64,000 nucleotides of DNA. It comes from an uncultured Mediterraneibacter sp. (GTDB lineage: Bacteria; Bacillota; Clostridia; Lachnospirales; Lachnospiraceae). Below the pieces are notes generated by a model that did not search any database, was not told the DNA's origin, and saw only the letters and a program-made list of their open reading frames with translations. Below are positions 1-8,149 of the stretch, piece after piece (position 1 is the first letter of the stretch; the number at the start of each line of letters is the position of its first letter). The DNA is taken from NCBI RefSeq assembly GCF_934330165.1, contig NZ_CAKRGI010000001.1, positions 62,001 through 126,000 on the forward strand. The letters are read 5' to 3'. The position numbers and the translations under genes were made by a program.

Positions 1-542
1 GTCTCAATCGTCTCAAGCTGAAAACTGCTCATCTCTGCCACGATCACAGAATCTTCTGTTGTCTCAAGTGCCACACTGGTATAAGGATTTCCAATATTTC
101 CAACTACATATGTATTCTCTGTATAGTTCTTCATGATCTGACCAAGCAGGGAAGTTGTCGTCGTCTTTCCGTTGGTTCCGGTGATCGCAAGAACCTCTCC
201 CTTTCCTGCTTCATATGCCAGTTCGATTTCCCCCCAGATCGGGATTCCCCGGTCTCTCATCTCATTCACGATCGGAAGATCTGTCGGGACTCCCGGACTC
301 ATAACAACCAGATCCAGTGTCTTTAGCAGCTGTTCCTTTTCTTCGCCCGCAAGTGTACCAAGAAGGATCTGCAAACTGCTATTCCCGGATTCCGGGATCT
401 TTGACAGAATCTCTTCTCTGTCCAGTTTATCATTTCCATCATAAAGTACGACTTCCGCACCTTCATGGAGTAACAGACTGCATGCCGCTTCTCCGCTGAT
501 TCCTGAGCCAAATACAAGTACCTTTTTTTCTTTGATCTTCAT
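1..542 (-). CDS. murD: UDP-N-acetylmuramoylalanine--D-glutamate ligase, N-terminal part
   Basis: This is the first 180 residues of MurD, which adds D-Glu to UDP-MurNAc-L-Ala in the cytoplasm; the rest lies beyond the left edge. The translation opens MKIKEKKVLVFGSGISGEAA (a Rossmann-like N-terminal domain), then SPGVP and GEIELAYE, the ATP-binding ITGTNGKTTTTS near residue 120, and GNIGNP and AEMSSFQLE, all typical of MurD. ATG at 542 follows the mraY stop by three bases, and a GGGGGT stretch at the end of mraY can serve as ribosome binding site, so the two are cotranscribed and probably translationally coupled. Confidence 0.95.
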   Translation of the reverse strand, partial: MKIKEKKVLVFGSGISGEAACSLLLHEGAEVVLYDGNDKLDREEILSKIPESGNSSLQILLGTLAGEEKEQLLKTLDLVVMSPGVPTDLPIVNEMRDRGIPIWGEIELAYEAGKGEVLAITGTNGKTTTTSLLGQIMKNYTENTYVVGNIGNPYTSVALETTEDSVIVAEMSSFQLETIE

Positions 543-545
543 CTT

Positions 546-1502
546 TTATACCCCCATAAGAGCAATCAGGCAAAGGATTGCCGTAATGATCGAAAATACA
601 GCTACAACTCTCGTCTCAGACCATCCGCACAACTCAAAGTGATGATGGATCGGAGCCATCTTAAAGAGTCTCTTTCCGCCTGTCTTTTTAAAATATGTTA
701 CCTGCAGAATTACTGAAAGCACCTCTGCAAGATAGATAAATCCTACAATGATAATAAATAACGGCATTCTCATCATATAAGCAGTTCCCGCTACAAAACC
801 GCCCAGTGCAAGAGATCCCGTATCGCCCATGAATACACTCGCCGGATAAACATTAAAAAGCAGGAATCCCATCAATGCTCCTACAACTGCACAGGTGATC
901 GGTTCCAGTCCACTCTTTGTACCAACCGCTACAACTGTAAAAAATGTTGCAACCAGTACTGTGACACTGGAGGCAAGGCCATCCAGTCCGTCTGTAAAAT
1001 TCGTACCGTTCACAGTTCCGATCACTGCAAAGAACAGTATCGGAATTGCAAGCCATCCAAGATTCAGTTCGTACCCATGTGTAAACGGAACGATCATGGT
1101 CAGCGGAACTTTTGCCACTTTCACGAGATAATATGCGAAAATTGCTGTCACTACAATCTGCAACGCCATCTTCTGCATTGGATAAAGTCCATCCGAACGC
1201 TTCATGACTACTTTCAGATAGTCATCCAGAAAACCGATCAGTCCGAACCCAACAGTAAGGAACAGAACCGGAATGATCTGTGGGTAATCTTTCACATAAA
1301 TCAGAGATGTGACCGCAACGGATGCAAGGATGATCACGCCTCCCATGGTAGGCGTCCCTGCCTTCTTCAGATGCGACTGGACTCCTTCTACCCTCTCTGT
1401 CTGCCCCATCTTCAACCTTCTTAAAAACGGGATCACGACCGGTCCGAGGATCAGACTGATTGCAAATGAAATTAATACCGGAATTACTATATGACTGTTC
1501 AT
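546..1502 (-). CDS. mraY: Phospho-N-acetylmuramoyl-pentapeptide-transferase (lipid I synthase)
   Basis: MraY transfers phospho-MurNAc-pentapeptide onto undecaprenyl phosphate in the membrane, giving lipid I. At 318 aa it has the normal family length and about ten hydrophobic segments. Diagnostic motifs are GTPTMGG (residues 49-55), the catalytic Asp pair in FLDDYLK (93-94), NGTNFTDGLDGL (about 165-176) and the histidine cluster APIHHHFELCGWSE near residue 284. It lies between the SpoVD-like PBP and murD, as in Bacillus except that murE is missing. The ATG at 1502 is preceded by an AGAGGTGT ribosome binding site. The 98 bases upstream contain no promoter I could recognise. Confidence 0.97.
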   Translation of the reverse strand: MNSHIVIPVLISFAISLILGPVVIPFLRRLKMGQTERVEGVQSHLKKAGTPTMGGVIILASVAVTSLIYVKDYPQIIPVLFLTVGFGLIGFLDDYLKVVMKRSDGLYPMQKMALQIVVTAIFAYYLVKVAKVPLTMIVPFTHGYELNLGWLAIPILFFAVIGTVNGTNFTDGLDGLASSVTVLVATFFTVVAVGTKSGLEPITCAVVGALMGFLLFNVYPASVFMGDTGSLALGGFVAGTAYMMRMPLFIIIVGFIYLAEVLSVILQVTYFKKTGGKRLFKMAPIHHHFELCGWSETRVVAVFSIITAILCLIALMGV

Positions 1503-1600
1503 ACATACACCTCTTTATTTCTTTTGTTGTGCGTCCGGAAATTCCCTTCCCTTTTCAGAAGTATCTCTTTCAAAACGCCTTTTACAGTATACCCCATCAG

Positions 1601-3325
1601 TCAGCTTTTTTCAATCCCGAGATACGGCAGCACGTTATCATAAATGCTGCGTAACACCGGTGCAGCGATCGTACCGCCGTAATAAACTCCCTGTGGATTA
1701 CGGATCACCACGATTCCGAGAACCTGCGGATCTTCTGCAGGGGCAAACCCGATAAACGAAGAAATATATTTATGAGCACTTCTCGGAAGAGTCTGGGACG
1801 TTGCAGTTTTTCCTCCGATGGAATACCCCTCTACCGCTCCGTTCCTTCCAGAGCCTTCTTCTACCACACTCTTTAAAAGCATCCGCATAGTTTCTGAAGT
1901 TTTTTCTGATACGATCCCTTTCTTCTCTTCATACTGAAATTGTTCCAGTACCGTTCCTTCTCCGTCTTCAATGGAAATTCCAAAATGTGGCGTAACTCTT
2001 TTTCCACCATTGACCAGGGAACTGACTGTCGTTGCCATCTGGATCGGTGTGATCTGAAAAGACTGACCGAAAGACATCGTTGCAAGTTCCACCAATCCGA
2101 TATCTTCCTTTTTATGCATAATCGTTCCTGCTTCTCCCGGCAGATCCACATTGGTCAGTCCCAGTAAGCCAAACTGCTTAAAATATTCATAAAAACGGCC
2201 TGCCCCCAGCCGCAGACCAATATCTATAAAAACCGGATTACAGGAGTTCTGAATCCCCTGTGTAAAAGTTTCCTGCCCATGTCCGCCCACCTTATGGCAC
2301 CGGATCCTGCGGTCTTCCACCACGCGGTATCCCGGGCAGGAAAATGTATCTGAAAGTGACACCACACCTTCCTCCAGGCAGGCTGATGACGTAATGATCT
2401 TAAAAGTAGATCCCGGTTCATAAGTGTCATTGATACATTCATTTCTCCACATACGGTTCAGCCGTTCCTGTAATTCTTCATCAGAAAAAGTTTCTTCTGC
2501 CACTGCGGTATTCAGTTCATAGGGTGTATTCAGATCAAATTCCGGCACATTCACCATCGCCAGGATTTCTCCATTTTGTGGATCCATAAGCAGGACAGAG
2601 ACACTGTCTGCCTGCTTTTCTTCCAGGACTTTTTCCGCCGCCTGCTGACAGAAACTCTGAACATTATAATCCATACTGATCCTCAGATTTCCTCCTGCTA
2701 CCGGCTCGATCCGGTCTTCAGCAACTCCTTCCAGTTCGATCCCTCTTGCGTCTGTCACTGTTAAGATCGTTCCATTGATCCCTTTCAGATACTCTTCATA
2801 TTTCACTTCCAGACCAATGATCCCCTGATTATCTCCACCGGTAAATCCAAGGACTCTGGAAGCTAAGTCACGATATGGATAATATCTTTTAAAGTCTTCA
2901 TCCACTTTCACTCCATCCAGGTCGTAGCCCCGGATTCTGTCACCTGTCTCTTTTTCTACATTTGTCCTGATTTTCTCCATGGATGTGACTTTTTGTATTT
3001 TCTCTGCGATTTTACTCTCATCCATTTCCAGTTCTTCCGCAAGAATCCTGGCTGCTTTTTCCGGTTCTGTCACCTGACTGTGGATCACGGAGATCGTACA
3101 GACCGTCTTGTTGGCGGCCAGGACAATTCCATTACGATCCAGGATCTCTCCTCTGGCTGCTTTGATCTTCCGTTCCCTCTCATGAAGATCCTTTGCCAGT
3201 TTCTGATAATATTTTGCATCAAATACCATCAGATAAAATAATCTCGCCATAAGAGAAAAGATCAGCACAACTGCGATTGAAAATACAACCAGCATTTTCT
3301 TTTTATTATAGGTCTTATTTTTCAT
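1601..3325 (-). CDS. spoVD: Class B penicillin-binding protein, SpoVD-like
   Basis: This is a bitopic transpeptidase acting outside the membrane. A single membrane segment at about residues 11-33 is followed by a PBP dimerisation region and the transpeptidase domain. The active-site motifs are STFK (306-309) and SCN (361-363), but the third box reads KTA (506-508) instead of the common KTG. No C-terminal PASTA domain is present, unlike Bacillus SpoVD; length is 574 aa. The order ftsL, PBP, this PBP, mraY matches the Bacillus cluster, where the second PBP is the sporulation-specific SpoVD, so the symbol is assigned by position and is an inference. The ATG lies only five bases after a strong hairpin and has no clear Shine-Dalgarno sequence. 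Confidence 0.85.
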   Translation of the reverse strand: MKNKTYNKKKMLVVFSIAVVLIFSLMARLFYLMVFDAKYYQKLAKDLHERERKIKAARGEILDRNGIVLAANKTVCTISVIHSQVTEPEKAARILAEELEMDESKIAEKIQKVTSMEKIRTNVEKETGDRIRGYDLDGVKVDEDFKRYYPYRDLASRVLGFTGGDNQGIIGLEVKYEEYLKGINGTILTVTDARGIELEGVAEDRIEPVAGGNLRISMDYNVQSFCQQAAEKVLEEKQADSVSVLLMDPQNGEILAMVNVPEFDLNTPYELNTAVAEETFSDEELQERLNRMWRNECINDTYEPGSTFKIITSSACLEEGVVSLSDTFSCPGYRVVEDRRIRCHKVGGHGQETFTQGIQNSCNPVFIDIGLRLGAGRFYEYFKQFGLLGLTNVDLPGEAGTIMHKKEDIGLVELATMSFGQSFQITPIQMATTVSSLVNGGKRVTPHFGISIEDGEGTVLEQFQYEEKKGIVSEKTSETMRMLLKSVVEEGSGRNGAVEGYSIGGKTATSQTLPRSAHKYISSFIGFAPAEDPQVLGIVVIRNPQGVYYGGTIAAPVLRSIYDNVLPYLGIEKS

Positions 3326-3382
3326 AAAAAATAACTCTGAAAAGAATGTCTTTATAACTTATTCCATCCTTTTCAGAGTTAT
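3326..3382 (-). terminator. Inverted repeat filling the gap between the two PBP genes
   Basis: A perfect 14-bp inverted repeat (arms 3331-3344 and 3369-3382) is followed on the minus strand by a run of T directly before the downstream ATG. It has the form of an intrinsic terminator located between the FtsI-like stop codon and the SpoVD-like start codon. Because it ends five bases from that start, it may also control translation initiation. Confidence 0.75.
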
Positions 3383-3385
3383 ACA

Positions 3386-5428
3386 TTAATCTCCGCTGTT
3401 CACAGTTGCCCAGCTGTCCAGATCCGGTTTGTAGTTTTTATCTGCAGAAGAGTCTGTCGTTTTATCATATGTATCTGTATAATTTTCATCGAAATCCGAG
3501 TACTCCGTATCTCCGAAATCCTTTCCTTCCGTCTGTGCTGCTGCCACCGCATCTGCTGCTTTGATCTGCTCGCTTTCCTGGATCGTCGTAATTCCAAGAT
3601 AAGGGAATGCTTCTTCCATGATCGATTTTGCAAGTTCCAGGACAAGAAGACTGTTATCCTGTGCCGAAACGTTCGGCTCATCAATCACAACATACACCAC
3701 TACTTCCGGATTTTCCTGTGGTGCATATCCGATATAGGACAGAAGATATTTTCCCTCTTTTCTCGGAATCTTCTGTGCTGTTCCGGTCTTTGCTCCGATA
3801 TCGTATCCTTCTACTGCCGCCTTTTTTCCGGTACCGTACTCCATGGTTGCTTTCATATAGGATTTTAGCATCGTGGAAGTTTCCGCTGAAACAGTCTTTC
3901 GTAAAAGAACCGGATCTTTTGTCTCGATCACATTTCCATTCTGATCCTGGATCTGCTTTACTACATGCGGTTCATAATAATATCCGCCGTTGATCAGTGA
4001 TGAAAATCCGGTGATAAGCTGTACCATCGTCACATTAAAACTCTGGCCAAAAGAATTGGTAGCCAGATCCACCGCTGTCATATTGTCTGCCGTATAAAGA
4101 AGTCCTGCAGTTCCGGCCTCCCCCGGAAGATCAATGCCTGTATATTCCCCAAAGCCAAAAATATGCTGATATCTTGTAAAATTATCGACCCCAATACTTT
4201 CTGCCATTGTCATCAATGCCACATTGCATGAGTTTGCAATCGCATCCTGTATCGTTTCCATCCCATGTCCTGACCGCAGATGGCATCCGATATCATAATC
4301 TGCCACTCTCAGTGAACCACCACAATAATACGTTTCATTTCCGGTCAGTGTTCCGCTTTCCAGCCCGGCCGCAACCGTAAACGGCTTCATCGTCGAACCC
4401 GGCTCATAAGTATCACTGATACAGAAGTTTCTCCACATCTGGTTCCTTTTTTCCGTCTTCTCTTCCTCAGTCATTCCATTGATCGTATCTTCTGAATAAA
4501 TTACAGACAGATCTGCCGGATTGTTCAGATCATAATCCGGATAAGATGCCTGTGCCAGAATCTCACCTGTATTTGGATTCATGATCATGACTGCTGTATT
4601 TTTACTTCCCGGCTCTCCGCCCCTTGCCTCACCGGCATGAGCCTGATTAAATGCCAGAATCTTATCTTCCACTATCTTCTGCAGGCTCACATCAATGGTC
4701 GTCACAACCGTATTTCCATCCTTTGCCGCTTTCACTGTATGTTCCGCCGAAGAGGAAGACCCGGAATCAAAATAGCCATATTCTCTTCCATCTGTACCAC
4801 TCAGTACTGCATTATATGCATTCTCTATGCCAAAAGAACCCTCGCCTTCTGAATTGGTAAAACCGATCGTGCTGCTCGCCAGCCGATTATACGGATAAAG
4901 CCGGTTGTAGTCATCTTCCAGCCAGATTCCCTTTACATTGGGATAATTCTCATCATCTGCATCGATCTCATTAAATTTCTTTGCAGTTGCATAATCAATC
5001 CCCTTTTTTACAATACTGTACCGGCTCTCCGGATTGGTACTGATCAGATCCCTGATCTGTGCTTCATCAATTCCAAAGCAGTCCTTCAGAACCTGGATCG
5101 TAGGTTCTATATATTTTTCTTTGTCCGTCATAACTTTGACATCCAGGATTACATTATATACCCTCTCGCTTGTAGCGATCTTCGTACCGTTTCGGTCAAC
5201 AATATCTCCTCTTTTATAAGGGATGACTCTGCTTCCATAATTCTGCTGATCCAGTACTTTTTTGGTATATTTGCTGCCCTTGGTCACATTAATATAAGTA
5301 ATCCTTCCAATAAGAACAACAAAAGCCAGTATAACTGCCATAAATAGCATTACCAGCTTTCGTTGCATCCTTACCGGAAATTTTCTTGTCAGAAATTCAA
5401 ATCTGTTCTTCCTTTTTCTTCCTGCCAT
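3386..5428 (-). CDS. ftsI: Class B penicillin-binding protein, FtsI/PBP2B-like division transpeptidase
   Basis: This is a septal peptidoglycan transpeptidase of 680 aa. A basic N-terminus and one membrane segment (about residues 24-44) precede the dimerisation domain and a full transpeptidase domain with STMK (345-348), SCN (400-402) and KTG (547-549). Instead of PASTA domains it ends in an acidic, low-complexity tail (about 607-680) rich in D, E, T, S and Y. Its place directly after the FtsL-like gene matches pbpB of Bacillus, which pairs with FtsL/DivIC. It starts 13 bases after the ftsL-like stop. It is paralogous to the next gene, and the two share the YEPGST active-site segment. Confidence 0.9.
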   Translation of the reverse strand: MAGRKRKNRFEFLTRKFPVRMQRKLVMLFMAVILAFVVLIGRITYINVTKGSKYTKKVLDQQNYGSRVIPYKRGDIVDRNGTKIATSERVYNVILDVKVMTDKEKYIEPTIQVLKDCFGIDEAQIRDLISTNPESRYSIVKKGIDYATAKKFNEIDADDENYPNVKGIWLEDDYNRLYPYNRLASSTIGFTNSEGEGSFGIENAYNAVLSGTDGREYGYFDSGSSSSAEHTVKAAKDGNTVVTTIDVSLQKIVEDKILAFNQAHAGEARGGEPGSKNTAVMIMNPNTGEILAQASYPDYDLNNPADLSVIYSEDTINGMTEEEKTEKRNQMWRNFCISDTYEPGSTMKPFTVAAGLESGTLTGNETYYCGGSLRVADYDIGCHLRSGHGMETIQDAIANSCNVALMTMAESIGVDNFTRYQHIFGFGEYTGIDLPGEAGTAGLLYTADNMTAVDLATNSFGQSFNVTMVQLITGFSSLINGGYYYEPHVVKQIQDQNGNVIETKDPVLLRKTVSAETSTMLKSYMKATMEYGTGKKAAVEGYDIGAKTGTAQKIPRKEGKYLLSYIGYAPQENPEVVVYVVIDEPNVSAQDNSLLVLELAKSIMEEAFPYLGITTIQESEQIKAADAVAAAQTEGKDFGDTEYSDFDENYTDTYDKTTDSSADKNYKPDLDSWATVNSGD

Positions 5429-5441
5429 CTTAAACTAATCC

Positions 5442-5975
5442 TTATTTTGATACATCTCTGGACTGGGCAAGAACACCATCCTTTGGAATCTCCTCATATT
5501 GCTTTACGTAATCACTCGTAGGACTTTTGTATTCCACAACATTTCCCTGAGATTCATAAACCATTCCCATCTCATTCATGGCCTTTTCTCTCACCGTGTC
5601 CAGATTCACGGAGTCAACAGCCGCATTATACGCTGTATCATTTGCCTCTGTCAAGTCCGCAAGTTCTTCCTGCATAGAAGTAACATGAGCCGATCTTGTA
5701 ACAACTTCCGTCTGCAGTCTGATGTACACTACACAGACTGCTACTGTACAGATTGCTGCAAGAATAAAAAATATTGCATAAGCCGGACTGATCTTCATTG
5801 CACGATTCCGGTTTCTCATTACCTGACTGCTTGTCTTCTCTGTCTTTGCAGGGTGAACTTCCTGTCTTCTTTTGGGCTGAACTTCTGCCTGACGTACAGT
5901 ATTTCCATATACATAAAACTTTTCTCTGCCAGAGGTGGCTCTGTTCTGTTGTCTGTATCTTCTATCTGCTGCCAT
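5442..5975 (-). CDS. ftsL: FtsL/DivIC-like septum protein
   Basis: This 177-aa bitopic protein has a long basic cytoplasmic N-terminus (about 60 residues), one membrane segment (about 64-86, AYAIFFILAAICTVAVCVV) and an extracellular region that starts with a heptad-like coiled coil (QEELADLTEANDTAYNAAV). This is the architecture of FtsL/DivIC proteins that hold the division synthase together. Sequence conservation in this family is low, so the call rests on topology and on its position between rsmH and the PBP gene. The extracellular tail after the coiled coil is longer than in Bacillus FtsL. Confidence 0.8.
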   Translation of the reverse strand: MAADRRYRQQNRATSGREKFYVYGNTVRQAEVQPKRRQEVHPAKTEKTSSQVMRNRNRAMKISPAYAIFFILAAICTVAVCVVYIRLQTEVVTRSAHVTSMQEELADLTEANDTAYNAAVDSVNLDTVREKAMNEMGMVYESQGNVVEYKSPTSDYVKQYEEIPKDGVLAQSRDVSK

Positions 5976-6027
5976 CCTATACAGCCCCTTTCCCTGAAAT
6001 TTGCTCTCTCAGGCTCTCCCCTTCCTG

Positions 6028-6041
6028 AAAGAACGTTCTTT
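6028..6041. promoter_or_regulatory. 14-bp perfect palindrome upstream of ftsL
   Basis: AAAGAACGTTCTTT is its own reverse complement and lies about 53 bases before the ftsL-like start, in the 91-bp gap after rsmH. It could be a protein binding site or an mRNA element. I cannot assign it to a known regulator. Confidence 0.35.
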
Positions 6042-6066
6042 TATACTCTAAATACTCCCTTTTTAC

Positions 6067-7002
6067 CTAAGCACGTTCAAAAATTCTAAGTTTCGCACTT
6101 TTCGAACGACTATTTACCGCCAGTTCTTCTTCCGATGGAAGAATTGGCTTTCTGGTGATCACCTTTCCCTTTGATACATTTCCACACACGCAGACCGGGA
6201 AATGGCTCGGACAGGTACAAGGATTCTCATTTTTTCTGAAAGAGCTCTTGACGATTCTGTCCTCCAGTGAATGAAATGTAATGATACACAGCCTTCCACC
6301 CGGATTCAATAACCCAATCATATCATCCAGTGTATCTCTCAATACATCCAGTTCATGATTCAGCTCGATCCTGATCGCCTGAAATGTCCTTTTGGATGGA
6401 TGTCCTGACGTTTTCCGGACTTTCATCGGAATCGCATGGCTGATGATCTCATTCAGCTGTCCTGTTGTCTCTATCGGTGCTTTTTTCCGTTCTGCGACAA
6501 TATGCTTTGCAATATTTTTTGCAAACCGGTCTTCTCCGTAGTCGCGTATCACCCGATAAAGTTCTGATTCACTGTAATCATTGATAATGTCACGGGCTGT
6601 CATCTTCTGTCTCTGATCCATTCTCATATCAAGCGGTGCATCCACCCGATAGGAAAATCCTCTTTCCGCAGTGTCCAGCTGATACGATGAAACTCCCAGA
6701 TCCACCGTAATCCCATCCACTTTATCAATGCCCAGTTTCCGGAGCTGCTGCTTCATATCGCAATAGTTGCTCCTGACTATTGTGACTTTCTCCCCGAAGC
6801 ATTCCAGACGTTTTCCCGCTGCCCTGATCGCATCGGCGTCCTGATCTATTCCTATTAATCTCCCCTGACTGCCCAGCCGACTGCAGACTTCGTAAGCATG
6901 TCCGCCTCCGCCTAATGTTGCATCTACATAGATACCATCCGGCTTTACGTTCAGTCCGTCCACGGTCTCATACAACAGTACTGATATATGCTCGAATGCC
7001 AT
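6067..7002 (-). CDS. rsmH: 16S rRNA (cytosine(1402)-N(4))-methyltransferase
   Basis: RsmH (MraW) methylates C1402 of 16S rRNA using S-adenosylmethionine. The 311-aa protein begins with the family's typical [15 protein letters not shown]. The SAM-binding stretch [17 protein letters not shown] is at about residues 27-43, followed by [11 protein letters not shown], and the conserved [10 protein letters not shown] near residue 245. The C-terminus holds a Cys-containing segment (NPCTCP, CVCG) and ends [11 protein letters not shown], as in most Firmicutes. It lies 44 bases after mraZ in the division operon. The ATG at 7002 has an AGGAGG-type site just upstream. Confidence 0.97.
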   Translation of the reverse strand: MAFEHISVLLYETVDGLNVKPDGIYVDATLGGGGHAYEVCSRLGSQGRLIGIDQDADAIRAAGKRLECFGEKVTIVRSNYCDMKQQLRKLGIDKVDGITVDLGVSSYQLDTAERGFSYRVDAPLDMRMDQRQKMTARDIINDYSESELYRVIRDYGEDRFAKNIAKHIVAERKKAPIETTGQLNEIISHAIPMKVRKTSGHPSKRTFQAIRIELNHELDVLRDTLDDMIGLLNPGGRLCIITFHSLEDRIVKSSFRKNENPCTCPSHFPVCVCGNVSKGKVITRKPILPSEEELAVNSRSKSAKLRIFERA

Positions 7003-7046
7003 AATTTCCTCCTTTTGGCCGCCTTCTCCCTGACTGCCCTCTGTCG

Positions 7047-7484
7047 TCAGATGCGTATTCCAATCGCTTCCATGCGTTCCGCAATCGCATCCAGATCCTC
7101 TTCACTGATCTGACTCTTTTCTTCCCAAAGAGCTTTATTCCAGATCTCAACGCGGTCCTGTACTCCTACCAGTACCACTTCCTTCTCAAGATGTGCTGCT
7201 TTTCTGAGTGACGTAGGAACAAGCACTCTCCCCTGCCTGTCAAAACTTCCCTCATTTGCACTTCCGAAAAAATAACGCTTGAACATTCTGGCATCCTTGT
7301 TCATCCGTGGTAAAGTCTCGAGTTCGGCAACGAATTTGTTCCATTCTTCCTGAGAGTACACAAAAAGACAGCCTTCCAGTCCATTACAGATAACGAAGCT
7401 GTCACCCAGACCTTCTCTTAATTTGGCCGGAATGATCAATCTGCCCTTTTCATCAATGTTATGATTATACTCTCCTAATAACAT
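7047..7484 (-). CDS. mraZ: Transcriptional regulator MraZ
   Basis: MraZ is a DNA-binding protein with two SpoVT/AbrB-type halves. Here they begin at residues 1 ([20 protein letters not shown]) and about 77 ([20 protein letters not shown]). At 145 aa it has the usual length. In Escherichia coli and Mycoplasma the protein controls its own division operon by binding short direct repeats at about 10-bp intervals (E. coli TGGGN with N5 spacers; Mycoplasma AAAGTG-type boxes). A closely similar array lies directly upstream here (7514-7580), around a good sigma-A promoter, so autoregulation is likely. It is the first gene of the division operon. Confidence 0.96.
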   Translation of the reverse strand: MLLGEYNHNIDEKGRLIIPAKLREGLGDSFVICNGLEGCLFVYSQEEWNKFVAELETLPRMNKDARMFKRYFFGSANEGSFDRQGRVLVPTSLRKAAHLEKEVVLVGVQDRVEIWNKALWEEKSQISEEDLDAIAERMEAIGIRI

Positions 7485-7513
7485 CCGGAACCCTTTCTCT
7501 CAAATGTAAGACT

Positions 7514-7580
7514 CCATTAGTCCCCACAATGTGCCACTTCTCACCACTTTCTTACCACTTGCCTCCATTGTAAACCACTC
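7514..7580 (-). promoter_or_regulatory. Probable MraZ operator: seven helically phased TGG boxes
   Basis: Read on the minus strand, six-base boxes ending in TGG begin (by their left coordinate) at 7575 (GAGTGG), 7565 (CAATGG), 7555, 7544 and 7534 (all AAGTGG), 7524 (TTGTGG) and 7514 (TAATGG). Spacing is 10 bp, with one step of 11, so all boxes fall on about the same DNA face. The array spans the promoter spacer, the -10 box and the start of the transcript, which is repressor geometry. Confidence 0.7.
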
Positions 7581-7595
7581 TCCCCCCTTTTTCAA
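7567..7595 (-). promoter_or_regulatory. Sigma-A promoter of the mraZ division operon
   Basis: The -35 box TTGAAA (7590-7595) and -10 box TACAAT (7567-7572) are separated by exactly 17 bp. The predicted transcript start is near 7560, leaving a leader of about 75 bases before the mraZ ATG. The promoter overlaps the TGG box array. Confidence 0.8.
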
Positions 7596-7801
7596 GAGTT
7601 TTTTCATTCTTTTCCAATACTTTTTCATGCACAGGCACGGATTTTGACTCGTTGTCCATGTAAATACAGAAAGCCTGCCACGGACAGCTTCTCCTGCATA
7701 CTTTGGCATAAAAAAAAGACATAATGTACAACTTCTGCCATACATTATATCTCTCACTTTTCTTTCTGTGCTTCTATTCCGAATCCCGTGATGACTTTCT
7801 T

Positions 7802-7858
7802 CCACCAGCCCCCACTTTCTGATCCGGTATCCGGGAAGTTTCCCACTTCCCACCACTT
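7802..7858 (-). promoter_or_regulatory. Second, looser group of AAGTGG boxes
   Basis: On the minus strand AAGTGG occurs at 7853-7858, 7843-7848 and 7812-7817, and TGGTGG at 7802-7807. The steps are 10, 31 and 10 bp, so phasing with about one helical turn is kept although two positions between are empty. Part of the group forms a short hairpin (GGGAAGT arms). It may be a distal MraZ site; the evidence is much weaker than for the proximal array. Confidence 0.35.
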
Positions 7859-8100
7859 TATTCTGCAGAGGAAAATCCATTCAGGTAATCCGTGATCGAG
7901 TCATAATTTACTTCCGTAACTGCTCTCTCTTTGTTCGATTCATGCATATCATATGCTGAATATCCCAACCAGCCAATCAGTGCCACTGCAATCACTGCAA
8001 CGACTCCCTTTCGTACGATTCCTATCATCTTTTGCTTACGCATCAGCTTTTTCCGATTTTCTTTTTCCTTTTTATAACGATCAACTTTTGCCTGACTCAT
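7858..8100 (-). CDS. Small single-pass membrane protein, unknown function
   Basis: This 80-aa protein is very basic at its N-terminus (MSQAKVDRYKKEKENRKKLM), has one hydrophobic segment at about residues 29-49 (RKGVVAVIAVALIGWLGYSA), and ends in a short acidic extracellular tail. I recognise no named family. It starts with a good AAGGAGCAGAAGAAG site and ATG at 8100. It is downstream of degV on the same strand, and its 3' end runs into the mraZ regulatory region. The topology resembles small division-associated membrane proteins, but that is only a guess from its location. Confidence 0.7.
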   Translation of the reverse strand: MSQAKVDRYKKEKENRKKLMRKQKMIGIVRKGVVAVIAVALIGWLGYSAYDMHESNKERAVTEVNYDSITDYLNGFSSAE

Positions 8101-8149
8101 CTTCTTCTGCTCCTTTCAATACGCTTTTTTCATTTTACCACAAAGCGTA

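Larger units (their letters stand above)
7485..7857. other. Non-coding regulatory region upstream of mraZ
   Basis: These 373 bases hold no convincing gene; the open frame across 7500-7880 has no family features and covers the promoter. The region contains the sigma-A promoter (7567-7595), the phased TGG array (7514-7580), a second looser group of the same box, an isolated TATAAT on the minus strand (7744-7749) with only a weak -35, and an inverted repeat ATAATGTA/TACATTAT (7722-7729 and 7741-7748). Confidence 0.7.

Noticed and set aside
6028..6041. LexA/SOS box reading of the ftsL-proximal palindrome
   Set aside because: The Gram-positive SOS box needs GAAC and GTTC separated by four bases; here the half-sites touch directly.
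7500..7880. Open frame of 126 codons on the minus strand upstream of mraZ
   Set aside because: It covers a strong promoter and the box array, has Trp/Lys-rich sequence without family features, and no convincing ribosome binding site; treated as regulatory DNA.
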